A DNA stretch of 8,662 nucleotides from Spirochaetales bacterium (GTDB taxonomy: Bacteria > Spirochaetota > Spirochaetia > B11-G9): positions 1-8,662 of the forward strand of contig JALTGJ010000311.1 of NCBI GenBank assembly GCA_027077185.1. The letters run 5' to 3'. The notes below the pieces were generated by a model. It ran no database searches. It was not told where the DNA came from and saw only the letters and a program-made list of their open reading frames with translations. Position 1 is the first letter of the stretch. Each line of letters starts with the position of its first letter. The translations under genes and the position numbers were made by a program. This document shows, one piece after another, positions 1-6,566 of this stretch.

Positions 1-422
1 CATTACAGCTAAATCAGCTTTTTAATATTGGTGTTGCAAGTGAGCAGTTTGCAGCACAACACCTAATGTATGGATTGGGTCAGGAGAGGAAACCTGAACT
101 ATTCTATTGGATCCGTGAAAAAAAGTCAGCTAATGCAGAAGTAGACTTTGTTATTACAGCATCAGGTCGTATTTTTCCAGTTGAAATTAAATCAGGAAAA
201 AGCGGTACATTAAAATCACTACATCAATTCCTTTATCAAAAGAAACTTGGAAAAGCAGTTCGTTTTAATCTTGATAAGCCATCAAGTGTAATGGTTGATA
301 CAAGTGTAAAAAATGGTGTGCTGAATGCTCAGATCTCATTTGAGCTTCTGTCATTTCCAATTTTTCTTATTGAGAAAATATATGATTATTTGGATAAGTA
401 CTGCATCGGAGGAAAAGAATGA
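1..422 (+). CDS. DUF4143-type AAA ATPase, C-terminal part (5' end outside window)
   Basis: The reading frame is open to the left edge (first full codon at position 3), so this is the C-terminal ~139 residues of a longer protein; the internal ATG at 66 is unlikely to be the true start. What is seen is the C-terminal domain of the ATP-binding proteins that pair an archaeal-type AAA ATPase with DUF4143: a FYWIREKKSANAEVDFV segment followed by a hydrophobic strand and PVEIKSGKSG. The E-V-D ... E-I-K arrangement matches the PD-(D/E)xK nuclease-like core of this domain. The Walker motifs would lie upstream and cannot be seen. The role of the family is poorly defined. The stop overlaps the next ATG by 4 nt (ATGA), suggesting co-transcription. 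A second, complete and clearly divergent member lies at 5295-6446. Confidence 0.85.
   Translation, partial: LQLNQLFNIGVASEQFAAQHLMYGLGQERKPELFYWIREKKSANAEVDFVITASGRIFPVEIKSGKSGTLKSLHQFLYQKKLGKAVRFNLDKPSSVMVDTSVKNGVLNAQISFELLSFPIFLIEKIYDYLDKYCIGGKE
408..413 (+). promoter_or_regulatory. Shine-Dalgarno site for the 374-aa gene
   Basis: GGAGGA sits 5 nt before the ATG at 419, inside the end of the upstream ATPase gene. It supports this start and means the gene need not rely only on coupling to the upstream stop. Confidence 0.7.
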
Positions 423-1543
423 TTAAATCAGAAATTATAAAAGGACAAAAAAGCTGGATTTTGGAAAATAAAAATATCATACTCTGTCTGACAGAAAAGG
501 GTGGTCACATGGCTCCTGTTATTTTTATGAAGGAAAGTGACAACCCTATTGAACCTTTTTATATAAGCCCCTGGGCTGAAGAAGGTTTAAATTTGGAGAA
601 AGAGCCTGATGTTCTTATACCATTACGGGGAGATTTTTTCTGTATGCCCTTTGGTGGAGATAATTCCTGGCAGAATGAATCTCACCAATCTCATGGGGAT
701 ACGGCAGGTGAGATTTGGTCTCTTTCTTCAGAGCAGGTAGAAAACTCAATAAAACTTAAAATAGATACATCAGGTAGAAAGGGTAGTGTTACAAAAAAAA
801 TTGATCTGAAAGAGGGTGAAAATAACCTTTATATAAGTCATCTTGTTGAAGGTTTTGCAGGCCCTGCTCCTTTAGGACATCATGCAACCTTTTCCGGAGG
901 AACTAAAAAATATATAAGCACCAGTGCAATAAAATTTGGATATACAAATAAATACGAAGGCTCCAGCTATAATAGCGGTGAATATTACAGTCTGGCTTCA
1001 CTGGAAAAATTTGAATCTTTAGAAAAGGTTCCTACTGTTTGGAAAGATAATAAGTTTACTGACTGCTCTGTATTTCCTTCAAGAGAGGGTTTTGTGGATA
1101 TTATTCAGGTTTATAATAAACCACAGGATGATTTTGCCTGGAGTGCTGTAGTAATTCCGGAAGAAGGATATCTGTGGTTTTCCCTTAAAGATTCTGAAAT
1201 TCTACCTTCCACTGTTTTATGGATGGAAAATAAGGGCCGCCATCAAACCCCATGGAACGGCAGAAACTGCTGTATTGGAGTGGAAGATGTATGCAGTTCT
1301 TTTGCAGACGGTCTTGCTGTTTCGGCAGAAGATAATTTTCTTAATAAAGAGGGAATTAAAACCTGCCATCAGCTGAATGGGAAAGATTCTTTTACTGTAA
1401 AATATATCCAGGGTATTGTTAGAATACCTGAAGGGTTTGACCGGGTTAAAACTATTGTAAAGAAGGATGATGGTATTGAGATTAGTTCTTATTCAGGGAA
1501 GATTGTTTTTACAAAGCTTGATACAGGGTTTATCAGGTCTTAA
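419..1543 (+). CDS. Galactose mutarotase-like (aldose 1-epimerase-fold) protein, function unknown
   Basis: A soluble 374-aa protein with no signal peptide or membrane helices; a cytoplasmic location is inferred. I do not recognise a named family. The pattern resembles the beta-sandwich of the galactose mutarotase superfamily: G71-D-F-F ... PFGG (71-80), an HG motif followed by a Trp (SHG 91-93, W100), a His-rich PLGHHATF (151-158), and near the end W268 ... PWNGRN ... IGVEDV (278-291). In aldose epimerases a His and a late Glu are the catalytic pair; H154 or H155 and E289 are candidates here, by inference only. Alternatives are a sugar-binding or carbohydrate-active protein of the same fold without epimerase activity. 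The start at 419 is backed by a strong ribosome site. It overlaps the upstream ATPase stop by 4 nt. Confidence 0.6.
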   Translation: MIKSEIIKGQKSWILENKNIILCLTEKGGHMAPVIFMKESDNPIEPFYISPWAEEGLNLEKEPDVLIPLRGDFFCMPFGGDNSWQNESHQSHGDTAGEIWSLSSEQVENSIKLKIDTSGRKGSVTKKIDLKEGENNLYISHLVEGFAGPAPLGHHATFSGGTKKYISTSAIKFGYTNKYEGSSYNSGEYYSLASLEKFESLEKVPTVWKDNKFTDCSVFPSREGFVDIIQVYNKPQDDFAWSAVVIPEEGYLWFSLKDSEILPSTVLWMENKGRHQTPWNGRNCCIGVEDVCSSFADGLAVSAEDNFLNKEGIKTCHQLNGKDSFTVKYIQGIVRIPEGFDRVKTIVKKDDGIEISSYSGKIVFTKLDTGFIRS

Positions 1544-1576
1544 TAGATTCCTGAGGCAACAAGCACTGTAGGAGCC

Positions 1577-1608
1577 TTGACTTTAGAAATAAATGTAATT
1601 ACTATAAT
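1577..1608 (+). promoter_or_regulatory. Putative mazEF promoter
   Basis: TTGACT at 1577-1582 serves as a -35 box. Two -10 choices exist: the perfect TATAAT at 1603-1608 with a long 20-nt spacer, or TACTAT at 1600-1605 with the standard 17-nt spacer. Either one lies within the dyad at 1593-1613. The position directly upstream of the antitoxin start fits an autoregulated toxin-antitoxin promoter. Confidence 0.55.
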
Positions 1609-1613
1609 TACAT
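1593..1613 (+). promoter_or_regulatory. Inverted repeat over the mazEF -10: probable antitoxin operator
   Basis: A perfect dyad: ATGTAATTA (1593-1601), a 3-nt centre CTA, then TAATTACAT (1605-1613). It covers the -10 region and ends just before the ribosome site AGAAGGAG (1614-1621). Antitoxins of the MazE/AbrB type commonly bind such palindromes, alone or with the toxin, to repress their own operon. That this pair does so is inference from position and symmetry. Confidence 0.6.
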
Positions 1614-1628
1614 AGAAGGAGATTGTTG

Positions 1629-1871
1629 ATGCATGCAAAATTAATAGATATAGGAAACTCCAAAGGTTTGCGAATCTCAAAAAAACTGATAACTAAATAT
1701 CATTTGCAGTCCAGGCTTAATCTGGAAGAGATTCCGGGTGGCATATTAATAAAAGCTGATGTACCAAAAAATAAGCTTTCATGGGAAGATACTTATCGTG
1801 ATATGGGAAAAGCAAAAGAGGATTGGAGTGATTGGGATATTGCAGTAGCCGATGGAATTGATCTTGAATGA
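1629..1871 (+). CDS. mazE: MazE-like (AbrB/SpoVT fold) antitoxin
   Basis: An 80-aa DNA-binding antitoxin that should neutralise the MazF/PemK RNase encoded next. The N-terminal half is the swapped-hairpin AbrB fold with the hallmark IDIGNSKGLRISKKLI (residues 6-21) and a second strand pair around GGILIKA (37-43). The C-terminal tail (49-70) is acidic and Trp-rich (W52, W66, W69), as expected for the segment that threads into the toxin. The chosen start is the ATG at 1629, which lies 7 nt after AGAAGGAG; the in-frame TTG codons at 1623 and 1626 are too close to that site. The stop overlaps the toxin start (ATGA). An upstream dyad suggests autorepression. Confidence 0.88.
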   Translation: MHAKLIDIGNSKGLRISKKLITKYHLQSRLNLEEIPGGILIKADVPKNKLSWEDTYRDMGKAKEDWSDWDIAVADGIDLE

Positions 1872-2194
1872 AAATTAAGAGATATGAAGTTTATTATGCA
1901 AACCTGGATCCAACTATTGGAAGCGAGATTAAAAAAATTAGACCAGTTGTAATAATAAGTAAAACAGAAATGAATAAATATCTTGATACAGTTGTAATTT
2001 GTCCGGCCACAACAAAATTGCATCCTGGTTGGCGCAGTCGGGTACCTTGTATTATTGATAATAAGGAAGCAGAAATTGCAGTGGACCAAATAAGAACTAT
2101 TAGTAAAAAAAGGATAATGAATCTAATTGATACTTTAAGTTCGACGGTTAATACCCAGATAAGAAATCTGATAACAGAGATGTATGGGGAATAG
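1868..2194 (+). CDS. mazF: MazF/PemK-family endoribonuclease toxin
   Basis: A 108-aa toxin of the PemK/MazF family; these cleave RNA, usually mRNA at short sequence motifs. Seen in the sequence: N-terminal RYEVYYANLDPTIGSE (5-20), the IRPVVIIS strand (24-31), CPATT (45-49) and the VDQIRTISKKRI block (72-83). R25 and T48 fall at the positions of the catalytic Arg and Thr of Bacillus MazF, so the enzyme looks intact. Length is normal for the family. The ATG overlaps the antitoxin stop by 4 nt with no clear ribosome site of its own, so translation is probably coupled, keeping toxin below antitoxin. The cleavage motif cannot be predicted from the sequence. It ends 9 nt from the convergent lipoprotein gene. 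Confidence 0.92.
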   Translation: MKIKRYEVYYANLDPTIGSEIKKIRPVVIISKTEMNKYLDTVVICPATTKLHPGWRSRVPCIIDNKEAEIAVDQIRTISKKRIMNLIDTLSSTVNTQIRNLITEMYGE

Positions 2195-2215
2195 GGTAGA
2201 TCCCTATCTTACCCT
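2193..2215. terminator. Hairpin between convergent genes, possible bidirectional terminator
   Basis: AGGGTA (2193-2198) pairs with TACCCT (2210-2215). The stem can extend by GAT/ATC with one bulged base, leaving a CCCT loop. Both convergent stop codons (2192-2194 plus, 2204-2206 minus) overlap it. There is no U-tract on either side, so it is not a canonical intrinsic terminator. It may still mark the shared 3' end of both transcripts. Confidence 0.35.
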
Positions 2216-4303
2216 CTCTGCCATCAACCCATTTTTAAAGTATATATTGTTCTCAGAGATTTTTGTTATTACAGAAAATCCCTCAAGCTGATGCATTTGA
2301 TATGCCAAAAAAAGTGATTTGTCTTTAGGATTAAAAAGCCATAAACCTGTTTTGGGCATATCATCCTCTGCTTTTCCCTTTTTAAACAGGAAGGGATCAG
2401 AAAAGTCGTAATAGTTAAAACCACCATTTTGATCCTTGATTCTCCATATGCCTTTTAGCTCCGATTCACTGTTATTTTTTTTAATATTTTCCTGATCTAT
2501 TTTTACAAAAAACAGTTCAGACCCTGTATCATCCAGAATAAGGATATTACTGTTTATTTTTTTTACATTTATACTTCCTGATACTGAGGCATAATCTTTA
2601 TCTGTGTTAAATATAAGATTTTTATCGGTACTGTCATACATCCAGTTTCCCCGTCTGTTTGAATAGTTCCCTTCTATTGGGAAGCTTTCAATTCTTTCAA
2701 TATCATATACCGAACGATCATTGCTTAAGTAAATTAAACTATATGGATTACCGGAATTTGTTAGCATCCAGTATCCCTTAAAAAGAGTCTCTTCCCTGCT
2801 AAGTGGGGTAGCCGCCGGTTTCATTTTAATAAAATTATATCTAAGGTTACTGTTCTCTAAAACCATTTTATTTGTGTTGAGTGTTTTTATATTCAGATTC
2901 TGGTCATCATGTCCAAAATTTAAAACAACTTTATTTTCTGAGGTATTATAGTCCCAGTTGAAATTATCAATGTTTTCTGACTGCATAAGCCATAGACGTC
3001 CATCACTAATAAACTCAAAATTAGTACTCATTTTAACTTTTTTACCATTACTGGTCATCTCTGTTAACAGCCATTTGCCTAAGATTTGTTTATTATTAGG
3101 ATAAGAGAAGTTTCCTTCTATATCTGTCAGTTCATACATTGTGTATGTTTCTTCATCAAATTGTTTTTGTATATTAATAATTTTCGCATATATTCCAGGC
3201 CGGTTTTCTATCATATAAAGTCTTGTTCTGTTATCCATAGAATAATCATCAGTATCGATAATTTTACATTTAAAGGTACCTGCAGGAACAGTTATTTCTT
3301 TTTCTCCGGAAACTGAATAGAAAAAAGGTTCTTCTAAAGGGAAAAAGGCATTGTTTTCAGAATATTCCCCTGCGGGTAAATTTTCAAAGGTTTTGTCTAT
3401 AATTATACTTTCCCTGTTTTCATCCAGGGAAACTCCCGCACTAATGTTAGATGTTGTAAATACATTAAACTCATCCAAAAGGGTGGATTTTCTATATTTC
3501 AAAGCTGTTACATTTTTTAGATATGACGTTTTAGCTTCAAGGTTAAACCAGTTGCAGCTCTCGTAATTAAGTTGATCTTTGTTATAATCCTGGTTATCCG
3601 TCTCCAGGCTACTATCGTCGATAGCCGGGAGTTCCTCTCTCTCCAAGGCGTTTTGTTCCAGCCTGTAACCTGTAATGGTATTATTATCCTTTTCCAGAAC
3701 AAGTTTTTTATCTGTTATACTTAATACTTTACTTTTTCCTTTTAGAGAATAATCATTAATTATCATTATAACTGATTCTGTTGATTTATAATAAATCCAG
3801 ATTCCCTTTGTCCTGCTGGTAACCCCTGGTTCTATCTTTTTAATACTCAATATATTCGGTTCCTGAAAATATAAAAAAGTATTACCCCCTTCGGTATCAT
3901 CAATTTTGAAATTCCAGACCCCTAAAAGACCGGACTTTTTATTCTCTGTTGCTGTCTGTGCCGGATTGTAGCTTACCAGGTTCATGGTTGCTGTAGGGGA
4001 TTTTAGAATTAGTTCAGTTTCTGTATGTTTGCTTATATTCCAGTTATCTGAAAATTCCTTAATAAGCTTTGAATCTATTTTGACTATTTGCTTTTCATTA
4101 TCAATTTTCCAGGTACCAAAAACCCTATCCTGAAGTGATACATTCCCATTTGGTTTAAAAGAAAATGTCTGATACACATTCTCCCATTCCCCATCTATTT
4201 CTACTTTTGTCAGAAGCCAGGTATTTGAAATATCCATAGAATTTGCTGTTATACAGCTAATAGATAAAAATGTAAGTGTAAAGAATAGAAGTAATTTTTT
4301 CAT
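2204..4303 (-). CDS. Large lipoprotein with five lipocalin-like repeats
   Basis: A 699-aa predicted exported lipoprotein of no family I can name. The N-terminus is MKK, a hydrophobic run, then LSISC, a loose lipobox with Cys17 as the likely lipidated residue. The ATG at 4303 was chosen because AAGG lies 6 nt upstream; the TTG at 4309 abuts that site. Two repeats come first (about residues 25-111 and 125-215), then a central domain (~243-396) containing VPAGTFKCK, then three more (about 406-495, 506-602 and 615-693). Each repeat opens with G-x-W or x-T-W, has a second G-x-W/N-W strand in the middle and ends in a hydrophobic L-x-L strand, as in lipocalin-like beta-barrel domains. It probably sits on the cell surface or in the periplasm; ligand unknown. 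It has its own promoter. Confidence 0.75.
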   Translation of the reverse strand: MKKLLLFFTLTFLSISCITANSMDISNTWLLTKVEIDGEWENVYQTFSFKPNGNVSLQDRVFGTWKIDNEKQIVKIDSKLIKEFSDNWNISKHTETELILKSPTATMNLVSYNPAQTATENKKSGLLGVWNFKIDDTEGGNTFLYFQEPNILSIKKIEPGVTSRTKGIWIYYKSTESVIMIINDYSLKGKSKVLSITDKKLVLEKDNNTITGYRLEQNALEREELPAIDDSSLETDNQDYNKDQLNYESCNWFNLEAKTSYLKNVTALKYRKSTLLDEFNVFTTSNISAGVSLDENRESIIIDKTFENLPAGEYSENNAFFPLEEPFFYSVSGEKEITVPAGTFKCKIIDTDDYSMDNRTRLYMIENRPGIYAKIINIQKQFDEETYTMYELTDIEGNFSYPNNKQILGKWLLTEMTSNGKKVKMSTNFEFISDGRLWLMQSENIDNFNWDYNTSENKVVLNFGHDDQNLNIKTLNTNKMVLENSNLRYNFIKMKPAATPLSREETLFKGYWMLTNSGNPYSLIYLSNDRSVYDIERIESFPIEGNYSNRRGNWMYDSTDKNLIFNTDKDYASVSGSINVKKINSNILILDDTGSELFFVKIDQENIKKNNSESELKGIWRIKDQNGGFNYYDFSDPFLFKKGKAEDDMPKTGLWLFNPKDKSLFLAYQMHQLEGFSVITKISENNIYFKNGLMAERVR

Positions 4304-4345
4304 ATTCAACCTTATTATAAATTTAGATGTTATTTGTATAAATAC

Positions 4346-4374
4346 TATATACCATAAGAGAGATCTTTGGTCAA
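4346..4374 (-). promoter_or_regulatory. Promoter of the lipoprotein gene
   Basis: On the minus strand, TTGACC (4374-4369) is followed by 17 nt and TATATA (4351-4346), a near-consensus sigma70-type promoter. It lies just beyond the stop of the upstream transporter gene (4387) and gives a 5' leader of roughly 35 nt before the ATG at 4303. Confidence 0.65.
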
Positions 4375-4386
4375 AGTTAAAAATAA

Positions 4387-5265
4387 TTACCCATTCTTAA
4401 TCAGTAGAACTGCTGCCAGGGATAGCCCTATACTAATAATTCTTATTAAGGTAAGTTTCTCTTTGTATATAATTGCAGAAAGGAAAATGGGTAGAAGTAT
4501 AGAGAGAGCAAAAATTGGCTGCACTAAAGATATACTCCCGGCTGCAAAGGCTTTGAGAACCAGTGCATAACCTGCAAAATTTAGTATTCCTATAATACTT
4601 CCAATTATAAAAACCCCTGGTTTTTTGAAAGCTTCTTTTTTCTCCTGCACATTCTTATGGTTTAGATAGCCGGAAAACGAGATTATTGCAACAATTAAGT
4701 AAGAGAGAAATATAAAAGAAATTCTGTCTACTTTTGTGGAGGCAAGTTTTCCAGCGGTCATTGAGAATGAAGTACAAAGAGCTGCAAAAACTGCAAAGAA
4801 AATTCCCTTTAAAGTATGTTTGCCCGATAATTTGAACTGTTCTGAGGAAATTAGTATAAGTACAAGAACGGAAGTAGCTATACCCAGCCATTGATTTATA
4901 GAGGGAGATTCATTAAAAAAAAGTAAACCTATAATTATTACAAAAAGAACATTGGATTTATTTACAGGGAAAACTACAGATGCAGGTGCAAACTGTAATG
5001 CTTTAAATTTGGCAAGAGCTCCAAAGGCGAAGAGTGTTCCGTTTGCAAGGGCATATGGTATTGCAGGGATAATATTAGGTATATTCTGTCCGGATACTTT
5101 TGATGAAACAAATAATGTTACAGCAGCCGATATTACAACCGTACCTGCAGCAGTTAGAATTACAGCCTGGTTGAGATATTTTTTTTCTGCTGCAACCTTA
5201 TAAAGAAAGTTGAGCATCCCGTAAAACAATGTTGCAAAAAGCGCATAAGTTAACCAAAGGGGCAT
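4387..5265 (-). CDS. EamA/DMT-superfamily inner-membrane transporter
   Basis: A 292-aa integral membrane protein with two EamA units. About ten hydrophobic segments can be placed, near residues 3-22, 33-53, 66-88, 94-116, 123-140, 153-172, 182-199, 217-237, 244-264 and 270-289. The repeated family pattern is visible at the end of each half: APASVVFPVNKS ... FFNE (93-119) and GSISLVQPIFAL ... IYKEKL (243-271). Members export or import small metabolites such as amino acids, sugars or nucleotide precursors; the substrate here cannot be told. The ATG at 5265 has AGGAA 6 nt upstream. It follows the DUF4143 ATPase by 29 nt on the same strand and may be co-transcribed, though a functional link is not implied. 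Confidence 0.85.
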   Translation of the reverse strand: MPLWLTYALFATLFYGMLNFLYKVAAEKKYLNQAVILTAAGTVVISAAVTLFVSSKVSGQNIPNIIPAIPYALANGTLFAFGALAKFKALQFAPASVVFPVNKSNVLFVIIIGLLFFNESPSINQWLGIATSVLVLILISSEQFKLSGKHTLKGIFFAVFAALCTSFSMTAGKLASTKVDRISFIFLSYLIVAIISFSGYLNHKNVQEKKEAFKKPGVFIIGSIIGILNFAGYALVLKAFAAGSISLVQPIFALSILLPIFLSAIIYKEKLTLIRIISIGLSLAAVLLIKNG

Positions 5266-5294
5266 AATTTATTCCTGTAAATTTATTTTGATGT

Positions 5295-6446
5295 TTAAGA
5301 GTTATCTTTTCCTAAATTGTCCATAAAAACTGAAAGTGGTATTGCTTCTATTAAATTGTGGAGCAGATATTGTTCTGATCCGGGATATATGACATACAAT
5401 CTTTCAAGTTCAAGATCAGTTATAGCAGAATGCATGGACTTTGTTGATTTTGGAGTATCTGTAAACTTAAATTCTATTCCAATTCGTTTATTTTTCATTA
5501 ATAATAAAAGATCCAATTCTGCTCCGCTATATGTTGACCAGAAATAAGATTCAATGCCGGGATTGTTGCGGATTATCTGCTCCATTGCAAAACTTTCCCA
5601 TGAGGATCCCAGCACAGGATGTCCCAGTAAAGTATCCAGATTATTAATTCCCAGTAAATAGTGAAGAAGTCCTGTATCTGTTAAGTACACCTTTGGTGAT
5701 TTTACCTGACGTTTTTTAAGATTGGAGAACCATGGTTGCAGTGGACGTATCATATAGGTATCACTTAAAATATCGATATAGGAGCGAACAGTTTTATCGC
5801 TCATTCCCATGGATTTTCCTAACTGGGAGCTATTTAATATTTGTCCATGACTATGTGCCAGCATTGTCCAAAATCTGCGTAGAGTTGTGGCTGGTATGCC
5901 GATACCCAGCTGTGGTATATCTCTCTGTAGAAAAGTCCTGACAAATCCATCTCTCCAGGCTATACTGTCTTCATTCGTATCTGCCAGATAAGAGCGTGGA
6001 AACCCTCCTCTTATCCAAAGACGGTTTAGTTTTGTATTGCCTGTTTCGGTAAGATCGAAACCCTGCAGATCAACAAACTCAACTCTTCCTGCCAATGATT
6101 CTGAGGCATTCTTAGCAAGTTTTGGAGAGGCACTTCCTAATATTAGAAACTGCCCGTTATCAGAGGATTGATCGACAAGAACTCTAAGAATTGGAAACAG
6201 CTCCGGCATTAACTGAATCTCATCAATAATAATTAACCCTTTAATGCGTTTTAGGTACAGTTCCGGATTTTGGAGTTTAGCTCTGTCTGTAGGAGATTCC
6301 AGATCAAGAAAGTGTGATTTTATATTAAGGGCGATTTCTTTTGCAAGAGTAGTTTTTCCGGATTGTCTGGGTCCAAGTATGGCTGTAATTCTGGATCTTC
6401 TCAAAGAATTTTGAATTTGTTTTATGTACTGTTTCCTATGAATCAT
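5295..6446 (-). CDS. DUF4143-type AAA ATPase, complete
   Basis: A 383-aa cytoplasmic ATPase. The N-terminal AAA domain has Walker A GPRQSGKT (25-32), Walker B LIIIDEIQ (71-78) and the LILGSAS sensor strand (101-107). A middle helical region (about 165-245) includes a winged-helix-like LNSSQLGKSMGMSDKTVRSY stretch (204-223). The C-terminal DUF4143 domain has YLTDTGLLHYLL (254-265) and a nuclease-like core, E310-L-D312 ... E325-F-K327. All ATPase motifs are intact. The family is widespread and often multi-copy; its biological role is not established, so I give no specific function. The ATG at 6446 fits the conserved family start (MIHR before the first helix). The AAGGA 12 nt upstream is poorly spaced and lies upstream of the predicted transcript start. 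Confidence 0.9.
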   Translation of the reverse strand: MIHRKQYIKQIQNSLRRSRITAILGPRQSGKTTLAKEIALNIKSHFLDLESPTDRAKLQNPELYLKRIKGLIIIDEIQLMPELFPILRVLVDQSSDNGQFLILGSASPKLAKNASESLAGRVEFVDLQGFDLTETGNTKLNRLWIRGGFPRSYLADTNEDSIAWRDGFVRTFLQRDIPQLGIGIPATTLRRFWTMLAHSHGQILNSSQLGKSMGMSDKTVRSYIDILSDTYMIRPLQPWFSNLKKRQVKSPKVYLTDTGLLHYLLGINNLDTLLGHPVLGSSWESFAMEQIIRNNPGIESYFWSTYSGAELDLLLLMKNKRIGIEFKFTDTPKSTKSMHSAITDLELERLYVIYPGSEQYLLHNLIEAIPLSVFMDNLGKDNS

Positions 6447-6452
6447 GCAAGT

Positions 6453-6481
6453 ATTTTATCCTTGAATACTCGGATTGTCAA
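6453..6481 (-). promoter_or_regulatory. Promoter of the DUF4143 ATPase, giving a leaderless mRNA
   Basis: On the minus strand, a perfect -35 TTGACA (6481-6476), a 17-nt spacer and -10 TAAAAT (6458-6453). Only six bases separate the -10 from the ATG at 6446, so the expected transcription start is at or next to the A of the start codon. The -35 sits at the centre of the 37-bp palindrome and the spacer is one of its arms. Confidence 0.65.
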
Positions 6482-6496
6482 TCCGAATATTCAAGG
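6460..6496. promoter_or_regulatory. 37-bp near-perfect palindrome, probable operator of the ATPase gene
   Basis: Left arm CCTTGAATACTCGGATTG (6460-6477), one central base, right arm CAATCCGAATATTCAAGG (6479-6496). The 18-nt arms match at 17 positions; the exception (6469/6487) would be a G-U pair in a minus-strand RNA. The palindrome contains the -35 box and most of the spacer of the ATPase promoter, so DNA binding here would block RNA polymerase. It is predicted to lie upstream of the transcript start, which favours a DNA operator over an RNA hairpin. It could instead be an intergenic repeat element or a terminator for the ATL gene transcribed toward it, although only a mixed A/T run follows. 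Confidence 0.7.
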
Positions 6497-6566
6497 TAGT
6501 CTTAGAATTTATTTATCAATTTTTAACAAAGAAATTTATAACAGTTAAGTATGGTAAATAATAGAT

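Noticed and set aside
1553..1582. Possible terminator stem GAGGC ... GCCTT after the mutarotase-like gene
   Set aside because: The stem is about 5 bp with a G-U pair and a 16-nt loop, has no U-tract, and overlaps the mazEF -35 box.
1623..1628. TTG starts for the antitoxin
   Set aside because: They lie 1 and 4 nt from the ribosome site; the ATG at 1629 has ideal spacing.
3607..3626. Short palindrome CTATCG-T-CGATAG inside the lipoprotein gene
   Set aside because: It is only 6 bp per arm, lies within the linker before the central domain, is fully explained by codons and has no promoter nearby.
4304..4309. TTG start at 4309 for the lipoprotein
   Set aside because: It abuts the AAGG site; the ATG at 4303 is spaced properly and gives a standard MKK signal-peptide start.
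4387..6446. ATPase and EamA transporter as a two-gene functional system
   Set aside because: They are 29 nt apart and may share a transcript, but nothing in either sequence indicates a joint function.
6459..6463. AAGGA as a ribosome site hidden in the ATPase palindrome (RNA-level control)
   Set aside because: It is 12 nt from the ATG and lies in the promoter spacer, upstream of the predicted transcript start. It would matter only if transcription began further upstream.
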